Shown here piece after piece: positions 43,278 to 52,147 of a stretch of DNA of 64,000 nucleotides (position 1 is its first letter; each line of letters opens with the position of its first letter). Below the pieces are notes generated by a model that saw only the letters and a list, made by a program, of their open reading frames with translations, did not search any database and was not told where the DNA came from. Source of the stretch: Nocardia terpenica (GTDB lineage Bacteria > Actinomycetota > Actinomycetes > Mycobacteriales > Mycobacteriaceae); assembly GCF_013186535.1 (NCBI RefSeq), contig NZ_JABMCZ010000005.1:1550001-1614000 (forward strand). Reading direction: 5' to 3'. A program made the translations under genes and the position numbers.

Positions 43278-44951
43278 GTGACAACGGTGCGATCCGATCG
43301 CGACGAGGTGTTCGTCGAGTACACCAAGAGCATCTGCCCGGTGTGCAAGACGGTGGTGGATGCGCAGGTCAATATTCGCGACGACAAGGTATATCTGGGC
43401 AAGCGCTGCCGTGAGCACGGCTGGTTCGAGGCCCTGGTCTACGGCGATGCGCAGGCGTACCTGTCGATGTCGCGGTTCAACAAGCCCGGCACGTTGCCGC
43501 TGGCGTTCCAGACCGAGATCCGTGACGGTTGCCCGTCGGACTGCGGGTTGTGCCCGGACCACAAGCAGCACGCCTGCCTGGGGTTGATCGAGGTGAATAC
43601 CGGCTGCAATCTGGACTGCCCGATCTGCTTCGCCGACTCCGGGCATCAACCCCGCCCGTCTCCCACCACCACCCTCAACGGAGACGCTTCGCGTCCGGTC
43701 TTCGATCCCGGGTATTCGATCACGCACGAGCAGTGTCGGCGGATGATCGATGCGTTCGTCGCCGCCGAGGGGGAGCCGGAGGTGGTGATGTTCTCCGGCG
43801 GCGAACCGACCATCCACAAAAATCTACTGGACTTCATCGACATGGCCCAGGCGTCGCCGATCCGCACCATCACCATCAACACCAACGGCATCCGGCTCGC
43901 CTCCGATCGCAATTTTGTTGCCGCACTCGCCGATCGCAATGGCCGAAACGGCAAGGTGCTCAACATTTATCTGCAGTTCGACGGGCTGGAGGAACAGACC
44001 CATCTGCGTATTCGCGGAAAAGATCTGCGCACGATCAAGCAACGGGCACTGGACAATTGCGCCGACGCCGGGCTGATCGTCACCCTCGCCGCGGCCATCG
44101 AGCGCGGGGTCAACGAGCACGAGATCGGTGCGATCGTCGAATACGGGCTGGCTCATCCTGCGGTGCGGGCGATCGCGTTTCAGCCGGTCACCCATTCCGG
44201 ACGGCATCTGGAATTCGATCCACTGCAACGGTTGACCAATCCGGATGTCATCGACGCCATCGCCGAACAGTTGCCGCAGTGGCTCGCCCCCTCGGACTTC
44301 TTCCCGGTGCCGTGCTGTTTTCCCACCTGCCGGTCGATCACCTATCTGATCACCGACGGCACACCCGGCGAGCCCGATCACACGGTGATCCCGATCCCGC
44401 GGCTGCTACAGCTCGAGGACTATCTCGACTACGTCACCAACCGTGCCCTGCCCGACCTGTCCGTGCGGGAGGCTCTGGAAAAGCTGTGGAGCGCTTCGGC
44501 GTTCATGGGAACCCCGACCGTCGACGAGAAACTCGCCCGCGCCGCCGAGGCGATCGCGTGCGGGCCGGGCGGCTGCGGGATCGACCTGCCCGCGGCCGCC
44601 CGCGAACTCACCGACCGCGCCTTCATGATCGTGGTCCAGGACTTCCAGGACCCCTACACCCTCAACGTCAAACAACTCATGAAATGCTGCGTCGAGGAGA
44701 TCACCCCGGACGGCAGGCTGATTCCCTTCTGCGCCTACAACAGCGTCGGCTACCGCGAACAGGTCCGCGCCGACCTGACCGGCGTCGCCACCGCGGATCC
44801 GGTACCGAATGCGACCGAGCTGCAACCGCTGCTCACCCTGTCACCACGCGGATCGATGATCGCCCGCAACGGATCCGACCGGCCGGGGCGACCGGCTCCC
44901 GACTCGACCAACACCGGCCACCGCGCCGTGCCGAGACAGCCGCGGCCATGA
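43278..44951 (+). CDS. Tes/MJ0619-like radical SAM enzyme
   Basis: A 557-residue radical SAM protein. The SAM-cluster motif is CNLDCPIC (Cys110, 114, 117). Before it are a zinc-ribbon-like CPVC (20-23) with C44 and a CPSDCGLCPDHKQHAC block (85-100), the arrangement of MJ0619 and archaeal tetraether-lipid synthase (Tes) homologues that hold several Fe-S clusters. FSGGEPTIH follows. Archaeal relatives join or methylate unactivated alkyl carbons; the substrate here is unknown. GTG 43278 has GGAGG five bases upstream. Its stop overlaps the methyltransferase start. Confidence 0.88.
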   Translation: MTTVRSDRDEVFVEYTKSICPVCKTVVDAQVNIRDDKVYLGKRCREHGWFEALVYGDAQAYLSMSRFNKPGTLPLAFQTEIRDGCPSDCGLCPDHKQHACLGLIEVNTGCNLDCPICFADSGHQPRPSPTTTLNGDASRPVFDPGYSITHEQCRRMIDAFVAAEGEPEVVMFSGGEPTIHKNLLDFIDMAQASPIRTITINTNGIRLASDRNFVAALADRNGRNGKVLNIYLQFDGLEEQTHLRIRGKDLRTIKQRALDNCADAGLIVTLAAAIERGVNEHEIGAIVEYGLAHPAVRAIAFQPVTHSGRHLEFDPLQRLTNPDVIDAIAEQLPQWLAPSDFFPVPCCFPTCRSITYLITDGTPGEPDHTVIPIPRLLQLEDYLDYVTNRALPDLSVREALEKLWSASAFMGTPTVDEKLARAAEAIACGPGGCGIDLPAAARELTDRAFMIVVQDFQDPYTLNVKQLMKCCVEEITPDGRLIPFCAYNSVGYREQVRADLTGVATADPVPNATELQPLLTLSPRGSMIARNGSDRPGRPAPDSTNTGHRAVPRQPRP

Positions 44952-45778
44952 CCGGTCCGGACCCCGCCGACATCAAAACCTGTTGCGTCCAGGCGTATGA
45001 ACGCGATGCGGTCGCCTTGCTGCTCGGCGATTCCTACCATCCCGGCGGTGCGCGCCTCACCCGTCGCCTGGCCGATCGGCTGGCGCTGCGCCCGGGACAG
45101 CGGGTACTCGACATCGCCTGCGGCCCGGGTGCGACCGCGGTCCTGCTGGCCGCCGAATACGGGGTCGAGGTCGAGGGAATCGATCTCGCCGCACCGATTC
45201 TCGCGCGTGCCGAGGCGGCGGTGGAGGCGGCGGGGCTCACCGGCCGGGTCCGGTTTCAGCACGCCGACAGCGAAGCGACCCCGTTCGCCGCGGGCGTGTT
45301 CGATGCCGTCGTGTGCGAATGCGCCCTGTGCCTGTTTCCCGATAAGCCTCGTGCCGCAAGCGAATTCGCTCGTGTCCTGCGACCGGGCGGACGCCTGGGC
45401 ATCACCGATGTCACCGTCGCCGACTCCGGCCTGCCCGCCGAACTCACCGATCTCGCCGCCCATATCGCCTGTATCGCCGACGCGCGCCCCGTGACCGGAT
45501 ACCTCGATCTGCTGGCCGCGGCCGGGCTGCGCGTCACGACCGTCGACCACCACGACACCGCGATCACCACCATGATCGACCACATCCAGGCCCGCCTGAA
45601 CCTGCTGCGCATCACCGCACCCGAGGCCCTCACCGCCGCGAACCTCACCCCCACCGCGGCCGTCCCGTATGTGCGCGCCGCCCGCCGAGCGGTCACCGAC
45701 GGCCGACTCGGTTATGCGCTCATCGTCGCCGAGAAACCGTCCTCACCGCATTCCGGCCGAGCCGTCGAGTCCGCTTGA
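44948..45778 (+). CDS. Class I SAM-dependent methyltransferase, radical SAM partner
   Basis: A 276-residue methyltransferase with motif I VLDIACGPGATAVLLA, the acidic end of strand 2 (VEGIDLA), and LRPGGRLGITDV. A distinct N-terminus has a Cys pair (KTCCVQAYERDAV) and LLGDSYHPGG. It overlaps the radical SAM gene by four bases (ATGA), so the proteins are made together and probably act on one pathway. Another CxC (VCECALC) lies near the substrate pocket region. Arsenite methylation was considered because of the cysteines but not supported. Confidence 0.87.
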   Translation: MTGPDPADIKTCCVQAYERDAVALLLGDSYHPGGARLTRRLADRLALRPGQRVLDIACGPGATAVLLAAEYGVEVEGIDLAAPILARAEAAVEAAGLTGRVRFQHADSEATPFAAGVFDAVVCECALCLFPDKPRAASEFARVLRPGGRLGITDVTVADSGLPAELTDLAAHIACIADARPVTGYLDLLAAAGLRVTTVDHHDTAITTMIDHIQARLNLLRITAPEALTAANLTPTAAVPYVRAARRAVTDGRLGYALIVAEKPSSPHSGRAVESA

Positions 45779-45819
45779 CGATCTTGAATCTGAGCTTCAT
45801 GCCCGCGACCCACGCCGAG

Positions 45820-47007
45820 TTACGGGCGTTTCATTTCGGTGGCGGGGATTGCGGTGGCAATGAGGGCGGCGAGGACGATGAGCAGTCCGGCGAGGGTGAG
45901 CAGTCCGAGGCCGACGGTGGCGGCGGTGGCGACCGCGCCGACGAGCAACGGGCCACCGGCGTCGCCGAGTTCGCGCCCGATTTCGGCGGCACCCATGGTC
46001 TGGCCGAGCCGTTCCGGTGGCGTGGTGGCGGCCAGGTGCGCGAATCCGAGCGGCGTGATCAGACCGGTCCCGGCCCCGACGACGACCGCGGCGAGCACGA
46101 TGCCCACGGCCCCGGGCACGACAGGGGCCGCGGCGACACCCAGTGCGGCCAGGACGAGCCCGGCCGTCATGCCCGCGTGGTCGCGCAGGCGTCCGGCGTC
46201 GCGGGCGCGACCGGCACGGGGCTGGACAAGCGCGGCGGTGGCGGCCAGCAGCGACACCGCCGTACCGGTGGCCAGCGGGCCCAGTCCGTGTCCGGCCCCG
46301 ACCACCGGCAGGAACCCGACCCCGACGGCCAGTGCGGCGGTGGCCCCGGCCAGTGCGGCGGTCGGGCCCAGGAAGCCGCGATCGGCGAGGCGGTGGGCCA
46401 GATCCAGCACGGTCTGGCGGGCTCGCGGCAGCACCGGCACGGCGGGAACGGCGAGCGCGGCCCAGACCGCGACGAGGGTTGCGAGAACGGCGAGGGCGGC
46501 GAAGAGCAGGGTGTAGCCGCCGACGGTGACGAGCAGGCCACCCAGGAGAGGACCGAGGGTGTAGCCGAGCCCTTTCCACGCGCCGTAGCTGCCGAACGCA
46601 CGACCGTGCCCGCTGCCCGGAGTCAGCCGGGCGACCATCGCCCCGGCCGCCGGGGAGAACGCCGCCGCGGCGGCACCCTGCCCCAACCGGGCCACCCCGA
46701 CCAACGCGGGATTACCGGCCAGCACGAACGCCCCGGAGGCCACGGCGAAGGCGGCCAGCCCGCCGAGCAGGACCGGGCGGGCGCCGACGCGGTCGGCCAA
46801 CGCCCCGAACACCGGCTTGAGCAGCACCTCCGCACCGTCGTAAACCGCCAGCAGGATACCCAGCGCCAGCAGGCTCGCGTGTTCGGCGTGGGTGTAGCCG
46901 CCGAGGCTGGCAGCGATGCTGTGCGCGCCGAACGCGGTAACGAACCCAGCCGCGTACAACGGCAGCAATCGTGCCCGCGGCACCTCGGCGACCGGTCCGG
47001 CGCTCAC
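45820..47007 (-). CDS. Major facilitator superfamily transporter
   Basis: A 395-residue, 12-helix MFS protein with the cytoplasmic loop motif GALADRVGARPVLLGG between helices 2 and 3 and its degenerate repeat in the second half (GRARDAGRLRDHAG). The MKRP end and drug-exporter-like motif suggest efflux. It starts at GTG 47007 in a GTGA overlap with a PAP2 remnant, indicating it was once translationally coupled to that gene. Convergent with the methyltransferase gene. Confidence 0.87.
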   Translation of the reverse strand: MSAGPVAEVPRARLLPLYAAGFVTAFGAHSIAASLGGYTHAEHASLLALGILLAVYDGAEVLLKPVFGALADRVGARPVLLGGLAAFAVASGAFVLAGNPALVGVARLGQGAAAAAFSPAAGAMVARLTPGSGHGRAFGSYGAWKGLGYTLGPLLGGLLVTVGGYTLLFAALAVLATLVAVWAALAVPAVPVLPRARQTVLDLAHRLADRGFLGPTAALAGATAALAVGVGFLPVVGAGHGLGPLATGTAVSLLAATAALVQPRAGRARDAGRLRDHAGMTAGLVLAALGVAAAPVVPGAVGIVLAAVVVGAGTGLITPLGFAHLAATTPPERLGQTMGAAEIGRELGDAGGPLLVGAVATAATVGLGLLTLAGLLIVLAALIATAIPATEMKRP

Positions 47008-47210
47008 CGCGAATACCGCTGTCCAGCAGCCGATTCGACCGGTGACCCGGCCGTGAACAGAACACGCAACGATGTGCGCGCGGCGAGCGCCAGCACCCGC
47101 CACGCCAGCGCGAACCCGGCCCGACTCACCGCCGCCCCCAGAACGAGACCGGCGAGCATATCCTGCGGATAGTGCGCGGCGAAGTACACGCGAGCGAAGG
47201 CCATCGCGGC
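47004..47210 (-). pseudogene. PAP2-family phosphatase remnant, C-terminal part
   Basis: MAFARVYFAAHYPQDMLAGLVLG is the third phosphatase motif (His and Asp present) and membrane helix of a PAP2 acid phosphatase, followed by an ordinary C-terminus. Everything before it, including the KxxxxxxRP motif, is missing. At about 47205-47225 it meets a ChrB-like fragment in another frame, so a deletion fused two genes. Confidence 0.65.
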
Positions 47211-47440
47211 GGCCGCAGGGCCGCGAAGACCCGCTCGGTGTAGTCGGCCAGGCGGTCGACGCAGTGCTCGAGCTGCCGATCGGCCTCGACAGCGGCGGGT
47301 GCACCGAAGACATCACGCGCCTTGATGTCGCGATGCCAGCGACGTAGCCGCTCCAGGCTCTGCTCCTCCCCTTCGAGCTCGGCCATCGTAAACTTGCCGG
47401 TACCGATCTCCTTGTCGATCCCGGCGTCCAACCGCACACA
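47211..47440 (-). pseudogene. ChrB N-terminal-like remnant
   Basis: The frame reads EIGTGKFTMAELEGEEQSLERL, RRWHRDIKARDVFGAP and DRLADYTERVFAAL, the helical segment of ChrB-type chromate-resistance regulators. The sequence before it does not look like ChrB and the sequence after it runs out of frame into the PAP2 remnant. Only about 70 codons survive. Confidence 0.5.
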
Positions 47441-47803
47441 CCCGCCGCAGCCCCCGCCACACCGCCCCGATGCCGCTGGAATCACCGACCTCCCTTCGGA
47501 CCGGGCTACGACACCACCGAACCCGGCGTCCACATATCGACATTCAGATACTCGTCGCCCGCAATCCTGCCCATGCCGCCGACGTCTCGCCGCCCTGTGC
47601 TGTCACAACGCCTCCGGCGCGAAACGATTCGCTGTCGGTACCCGAGTCTATGGTGATAGTCACTGTGCCAGTAGGAAGTTCGGAGGGACCGGATGGCGGT
47701 GCCACCGACTACATCCGGGCTGTGTCGTCCGGCATCCCACGAATCCCGCTCACCGGCCGCGACACGGCAACACCCTGGGACGACCGACTGCACTCGGCGA
47801 TGA
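47441..47803. other. Spacer without a supported gene
   Basis: Between the ChrB-like remnant and the LexA site. A plus-strand frame from ATG 47650 (57 codons) runs across the LexA box to 47820; it has no ribosome-binding site and no recognised motif, so it was not called. Otherwise nothing is seen. Confidence 0.4.
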
Positions 47804-47819
47804 TCGAACATATGTTCTA
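47804..47819. promoter_or_regulatory. LexA (SOS) box
   Basis: TCGAACATATGTTCTA matches the mycobacterial SOS box TCGAAC-4-GTTCGA except for one base, with a perfect 12-base dyad GAACATATGTTC at its centre. It is 23 bases before the DUF222 start codon; 13E12/DUF222 genes of mycobacteria are known LexA targets. Confidence 0.75.
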
Positions 47820-47841
47820 GCGGTGCGGTAAGCTGGTGCGC

Positions 47842-48159
47842 GTGAACACACATTCGACTGCAGTGGCACCGGAGGCTCCGGCGCGGGAATGGTCGGAACT
47901 GGCCGATGTCGATTTGTTGCGCACGCTCGTCGAGACCGAACGCCGTCGGCGTCGGCTGGGGGCGGCCATGGTCGCGGCCGTCGCCGAGGCCGAGCGCCGT
48001 GGTCTCGCCGCCGACACCGGTTACCGCGACACAGCGGAGCTGTTGAGTGATCTACTGCGGATCAGTGCCTCCGAGGCGCGTCGGCGAATCGAATACGCCG
48101 CTCCGCAGGCCCACTCGCGTTCCAGAAAGGCATGGAGGGCGCTGACGGCGGCAGGTTGA
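47842..48159 (+). pseudogene. DUF222/13E12-family protein, truncated
   Basis: The 105-codon frame encodes only the start of a DUF222 (13E12 repeat) protein: ADVDLLRTLVETERRRRRL, AEAERRGLAADTGYRDTAELL and LLRISASEARRRIEYA. Full members are 400-500 residues with a C-terminal HNH nuclease domain, absent here. After SRSRKAW the sequence no longer fits the family and ends at TGA 48157-48159. GTG 47842 is the likely start, GTG 47836 an alternative. Confidence 0.7.
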
Positions 48160-48407
48160 GGCTGAGCCCCGCCGTCGGGATCCGCCTCTACCCGCCACCA
48201 TGACCGTTGACCCACAACCGATCACGACAAACCGCCGTAAGTCGGACTGTCGCCGAAACCAAGCCAACCCGAGTGCTTGCTCGATCTATGGGAGACGTTG
48301 TGCCGACCGATCCTGTGTGCCGCATCGTCCGACTTGACTGTGCCGCAGCGGCAGGGACTGTACTGCACAGCGCGCGAGCGCGATTCCGATCATCGAGAAA
48401 GAGATTC

Positions 48408-49226
48408 ATGAATTCTATTGCACGAGAGCTGGTACCCCGCGACGCCCTGTCGAACGTGCTCCCCGACTCCACACTGACCACCTTCACCGCGGACGATCTC
48501 GCCGAACTCGTCGTCTTGCAACGATGCTGCGGGTCGAGTCGGGGCAGCGGTTCGTCGTCGCCGATCGCCTGGCGTCGATGCCCGAGGTGGATGAGGTCCA
48601 CCTGACCACAGGCGGCTACGAACTGATCGTCGCGGCGTCGTTCGACTCCGACAGCGATGCGCTCGAGTTCTACGTGCGCCACGTCGAGCAGGGACCTGGA
48701 ATCCAGGAGTCGGTCTCGACGCACGTCGTCGAGACGATCAACCGCGGAACTGCTCGACCTCGCCTGCGATGTGGCCACCGCGTCGCTGGGCGCCGACCGA
48801 GTCCACGTGGCCGACGGGAACATCGGGCCCGCCGATTCGGCGCTGTCCCCGTGGCCGCCCACCATGCGCTGGCGGGGTCTCTCCTCTCGCTACGTCGAAG
48901 AAATTTGCCTCAAAGGTCAGGCCGAGGGGATCGTCCTCCCCAATGTAATCAAGCACAACCAGCACGTCTTCGTGGCCGACGCCCGAACCGATCCGCTCTT
49001 CCGATCCGTGGCCGACCTCGTTGTCTCCGAAGGCTTCCGCAGCTGGATGGGCCTGCCGGTGTGCACCGGCGGCACCCGGCGCGGCACCCTCTGCCTGTAC
49101 TGGAACAACATCATCACCTACCGGGAAGACCTGGTCCTGCGAGCCCAGGAGCTGGCCGACATCCTCGGCAAGCACCTTCCGCGCTACTCGTCCGAGCCAT
49201 CGGACGCCCCACCACCACCGGCCTGA
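48408..49226 (+). pseudogene. RAM-GAF regulator with two compensating frameshifts
   Basis: Three consecutive pieces in two frames make one protein. 48408-48520: MNSIARELVPRDALS to ADDLAELVVLQ. 48524-48745 in another frame: an Lrp/AsnC-like RAM segment (RVESGQRFVVADRLASMPEVDEVHLTTGGYEL, ending THVVETIN). 48745-49226 back in the first frame: a GAF domain (AELLDLACDVATASLGADRVHV, GFRSWMGLPVCTGGTRRGTLCLYWNN). A one-base loss near 48520 and a one-base gain near 48745 would cancel, so these may be real mutations or sequence errors. Ligand-sensing transcriptional or signalling role is likely for the ancestor. Confidence 0.6.
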
Positions 49227-49309
49227 GGTCCCCCGTCGGCGAGACCGGTTGCGCCACCGCTGGGGGGCGGGGAGTGGCGCGGGACCGGTCGCGGTTCGGC
49301 GTCCGCGAC

Positions 49310-49594
49310 GGCGATCCGCAGGGCGCGGTCTTCCCGGCGCCCATTCCGGCCACGGCCAGCGGGGCGGCATGAAAGCGGAACCCGTTCGGCGGCAACCGAT
49401 TCAACCCACACAGGTGCTCCACGATCGGGATGCCCGCGGCCAGCGGCGCGGTATGCGCGGGACGAGTGCCGTCGATATTGAGCGAGTCGATACCGACCAG
49501 TGCCGGACGCTGGGATCGTCGGCCCCGGTATGCCCGGGTAGGTGATCATGCCGTCGCGAATCACATGACCGAGCTCGACCAACCGCCGAGACAC
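49310..49594 (-). pseudogene. Cyclase-family (kynurenine formamidase-like) remnant with internal deletion
   Basis: From GTG 49594 the first 30 codons (RRLVELGHVIRDGMITYPGIPGPTIP) are the start of a PF04199 cyclase. Then the frame changes and SLNIDGTRPAHTAPLAAGIP and IVEHLCGLNRLPPNGFRFHAAPL, the C-terminal part, follow directly. About 130 residues with the HxGTHxDxP metal motif are missing. It begins five bases after the methyltransferase stop, so it was the second gene of that unit. Confidence 0.65.
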
Positions 49595-49599
49595 CGGCT

Positions 49600-50379
49600 C
49601 TACCGCACCCCCGGATGCGGCGTGGCCGTGACGGTGATCCACGGGTGGATGAAACGAATCTTGCCGTCGGGGGTACGCGACGGTGCCAATCCGGTGGCCG
49701 GGCCGCCGTCGAGTTCTTCGGCGAATCGCGAAAGGATCTGCGCGCGTGCATCGTCCGGTGTCTGGGTGCGGTCGAGCCAGTCGTCGAGGCCGAGACCGAA
49801 ATCCTCGAATGCCTCGGAAACCACTTCCGCGCCAGCGGTTTCGACCATGGCCAGGATCTCCTCGCGGGCCAGGGTGCGGTTGTGGCTGGGGTCGCGCAGC
49901 CGCTCGAGGCGGTTGGTCTCGTCCGCCAATTCCGCTGCGGGAACGAACATGTCGGTGATGCCGATCCGCCCGTCCGGCCGGGTCACCCGCACCATCTCAC
50001 GCACCGCCGCCGCGGGATCGGCGACCTGATGCAAGGCCAGACGGCACACCACCAGATCGAACTGCCGATCCAGCCACGGCAGCCGCACGGCGTCACCCAC
50101 GCAGAACGCGATGTTGCGCAGGCCGGATTCGTCGGCCAACCGGCGGCCCTGGACGAGCATCTCGGGAGTCAAGTCGATGGCGCTGACGTGCGAAACCAGC
50201 GGTGCCAGAGCACGACCCAGATGTCCGGCACCGGCAGCAACATCCAGCACCATATCTTCGCGACGCGGTGCCACCTGCTCCACAATCCAGGCCAGTCCGC
50301 GGTTGGAGAACCCGGCATTCTCGAAAGTCGGTGCCTGCAACCGGAACTGCTCACGAATCCGGTCGTTGTGTGAGGTCAT
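49600..50379 (-). CDS. Class I SAM-dependent methyltransferase (UbiE/COQ5-like)
   Basis: A 259-residue methyltransferase: motif I VLDVAAGAGHLGRALA, SAIDLTPEML, and VRVTRPDGRIGITDMF. The N-terminal IREQFRLQAPTFENAGF helix is typical of small-molecule methylases in this group. Two adjacent ATGs (50382, 50379) follow AGGAG; 50379 has the better spacing. The neighbouring cyclase and aminotransferase genes on the same strand are broken, so any pathway it served may be lost. Confidence 0.88.
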   Translation of the reverse strand: MTSHNDRIREQFRLQAPTFENAGFSNRGLAWIVEQVAPRREDMVLDVAAGAGHLGRALAPLVSHVSAIDLTPEMLVQGRRLADESGLRNIAFCVGDAVRLPWLDRQFDLVVCRLALHQVADPAAAVREMVRVTRPDGRIGITDMFVPAAELADETNRLERLRDPSHNRTLAREEILAMVETAGAEVVSEAFEDFGLGLDDWLDRTQTPDDARAQILSRFAEELDGGPATGLAPSRTPDGKIRFIHPWITVTATPHPGVR

Positions 50380-50419
50380 CATGTCTCCTGTTCGGGGTCG
50401 ATGGTCGGTCGTTGTCGGG

Positions 50420-50771
50420 TCAGCGGGCGGCGGCAATGCGGTGCACGGCCTCGGTCAGGATCTGTGGCGAACATGCGCATCTGCCCGGCATAGATCCGCC
50501 AGCCCCACGCCCGCTCGGCATACCCGCGAACCGTGTCCGCGAGGTCGAAAGTCGGTGCCGCATAACCGGTATCGGACCGCTCGACCGCCTCCCGCACCAC
50601 TGGCTCCGCCAACGGCAAATCCATTTCGGCCATCAGAAGCGGCAGTACATCCACCGCGAAGGTTCGCCATTTCGCGCTCCGCCGCTCCCGCAACTCCGCC
50701 AGCGGCGGGATCGCCAGAGCCGTTCCGGCAGTGGGCTTTTGCCGATCGGCGGGGCCACGGGTCACCAACAC
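50420..50771 (-). pseudogene. MalY/PatB-type aminotransferase remnant with internal deletion
   Basis: The first half (IPPLAELRERRSAKWRTFAVDV, LLMAEMDLPLAEPV, DTGYAAPTFDLADTVRGYAERAWGWRI) is the N-terminus of a PLP-dependent C-S lyase. It then jumps to MFATDP and, in another frame, QILTEAVHRIAAAR-stop, the normal C-terminal helix. About 290 residues including the PLP lysine are gone. It ends just before the methyltransferase gene on the same strand. Confidence 0.65.
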
Positions 50772-50849
50772 TCGTTAATGATCAACTTCTCGGGAGCTGT
50801 CACGCTTCCGATAATCTGCCGACCTGTACCGGAATTCCGCCACATCCGG

Positions 50850-51692
50850 TCAGGGCTTGCGGCCCACCCCGGCCCAGGCCCAGGCGGGTCCGATGTGTGG
50901 CTCGACATCGAAGATGGGTGCTTCGGCGAGCTCTGGGCGCCAGTTCTCCAGCGTGACCACGCCCGGCTCCACGATTTCGGTTCCGGTGAACAGGCTTTCG
51001 ATCTCGGCGCGGGTGCGCGGCACCATTGTGATACCGGCATGCTCGCAGGCTCGCGCCGCCTGCGTCGCGCCCTGTAGATCGAAATCCTGGGTCGGGTGGC
51101 TGATGGTCAGGGTGCTGCCGGAGGGCACCGCGTTAAGCAGTCGCGCGATGATGCCGTGCGGGTCGTCGGCGTCGCGGAAGTACATCATGATGGCCACGAG
51201 CATGATGGCGACGGGACGGCCGAGGTCGAGGGTGTCGGTGAGGATCGGGTCGGTCAGGATCGATTCGGGGTCGTGCAGATCGGCGTGGATGAACGCGGTC
51301 CGACCCTGCGGGGTGCTCGCCATCAGGGCGCGGGCGTGGGCGAGGACGAGCGGGTCCTTGTCCACGTAGACGATGCGGGCCGTCGGGTCGACGTCCTGGG
51401 CCACCTCGTGCACATTGCGCGCGGTCGGCAGGCCGGTACCGATATCGAGGAACTGGGTGATGCCCAGCTCGGTGGTCGCATAGTGCACGGCGCGGCCGAG
51501 GAAGGCGCGATTGGTGCGTGCCATGGACCGAATACCGGGGATGTGCGCGGCGATCTCGTCGCCGAGCCGGCGATCGGCCGGGTAGTTGTCCACGCCGCCG
51601 AGCCAGTAATCGTAAAAGCGCGCCTCGTGCGCCGTGGTGATATCGATGGTGGTCGGTAAGCGCGACCCCGCCCGGCCACGGCTGTCTGACAT
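50850..51692 (-). CDS. DUF574 SAM-dependent methyltransferase-like protein
   Basis: A 280-residue PF04672 (DUF574) protein, abundant in actinomycetes: IDITTAHEARFYDYWLGGVDNYPADR, NRAFLGRAVHYATTELGITQFLDIGTGLPT and IVYVDKDPLVLAHARAL are its hallmarks. The fold is a class I methyltransferase; substrates are unknown, often linked to regulators of the Bld/Wbl type. ATG 51692 with GGAGAGG was chosen over a longer frame. Confidence 0.9.
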   Translation of the reverse strand: MSDSRGRAGSRLPTTIDITTAHEARFYDYWLGGVDNYPADRRLGDEIAAHIPGIRSMARTNRAFLGRAVHYATTELGITQFLDIGTGLPTARNVHEVAQDVDPTARIVYVDKDPLVLAHARALMASTPQGRTAFIHADLHDPESILTDPILTDTLDLGRPVAIMLVAIMMYFRDADDPHGIIARLLNAVPSGSTLTISHPTQDFDLQGATQAARACEHAGITMVPRTRAEIESLFTGTEIVEPGVVTLENWRPELAEAPIFDVEPHIGPAWAWAGVGRKP

Positions 51693-52147
51693 GAAGCGCC
51701 TCTCCTCGCGGTGGCCGCGCACGAGGTGCCGATCACCACGCGAGCCGCCGACCCGCGGCGACTCGCCAAACGTTACGACCAGTACGCCACCACCCTATTC
51801 CTGCACACCCGTCCGCGCCCGGCTTTTCCACCCGGAATCGGCACCACCACTTTCGCGCCCGGGGCGGTGTCGTCGACACCGTGCCGACATCGAGCACGGC
51901 AGCGTGTCACCGCAGGCGTAGCGGAATCCTTGCCGCAGTGTCGGTGTCGTGCGTTCGGCGCAGCGGTTCGGGAATCAGGCCGTCGCCGATGGCGGCGCGA
52001 CACGCCGCACGCAGGATTCTCCGCCGCGGAAACGATCCGCTGACGGTCGGATTCCCGAGACTTTGCTGCGCCCGTCAAGGACGGTCCGGGGATCGGAAGT
52101 ACACCGTATACCGCGGCGTCCGGCGAGTGCGGTCGAAGAATGCGTGT
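51693..52147. other. 455-base intergenic stretch, no supported gene
   Basis: Lies between the DUF574 gene and the DUF5995 gene, which are divergent. Several long frames cross it on both strands but none has a ribosome-binding site, conserved motif or normal codon pattern. Promoters for both genes should be here; no clear elements were placed. Confidence 0.45.

Noticed and set aside
44948..45778. Arsenite methyltransferase (ArsM) assignment
   Set aside because: The cysteines are not in the ArsM arrangement and no ars genes are nearby.
47650..47820. 57-codon frame across the LexA box
   Set aside because: No ribosome-binding site and no motif; it would overlap the regulatory site.
51711..52043. 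Plus-strand frame with RRLAKRYDQYATTLFL, faintly like a transposase tail
   Set aside because: No catalytic motif or inverted repeats, and no further similarity in any frame.
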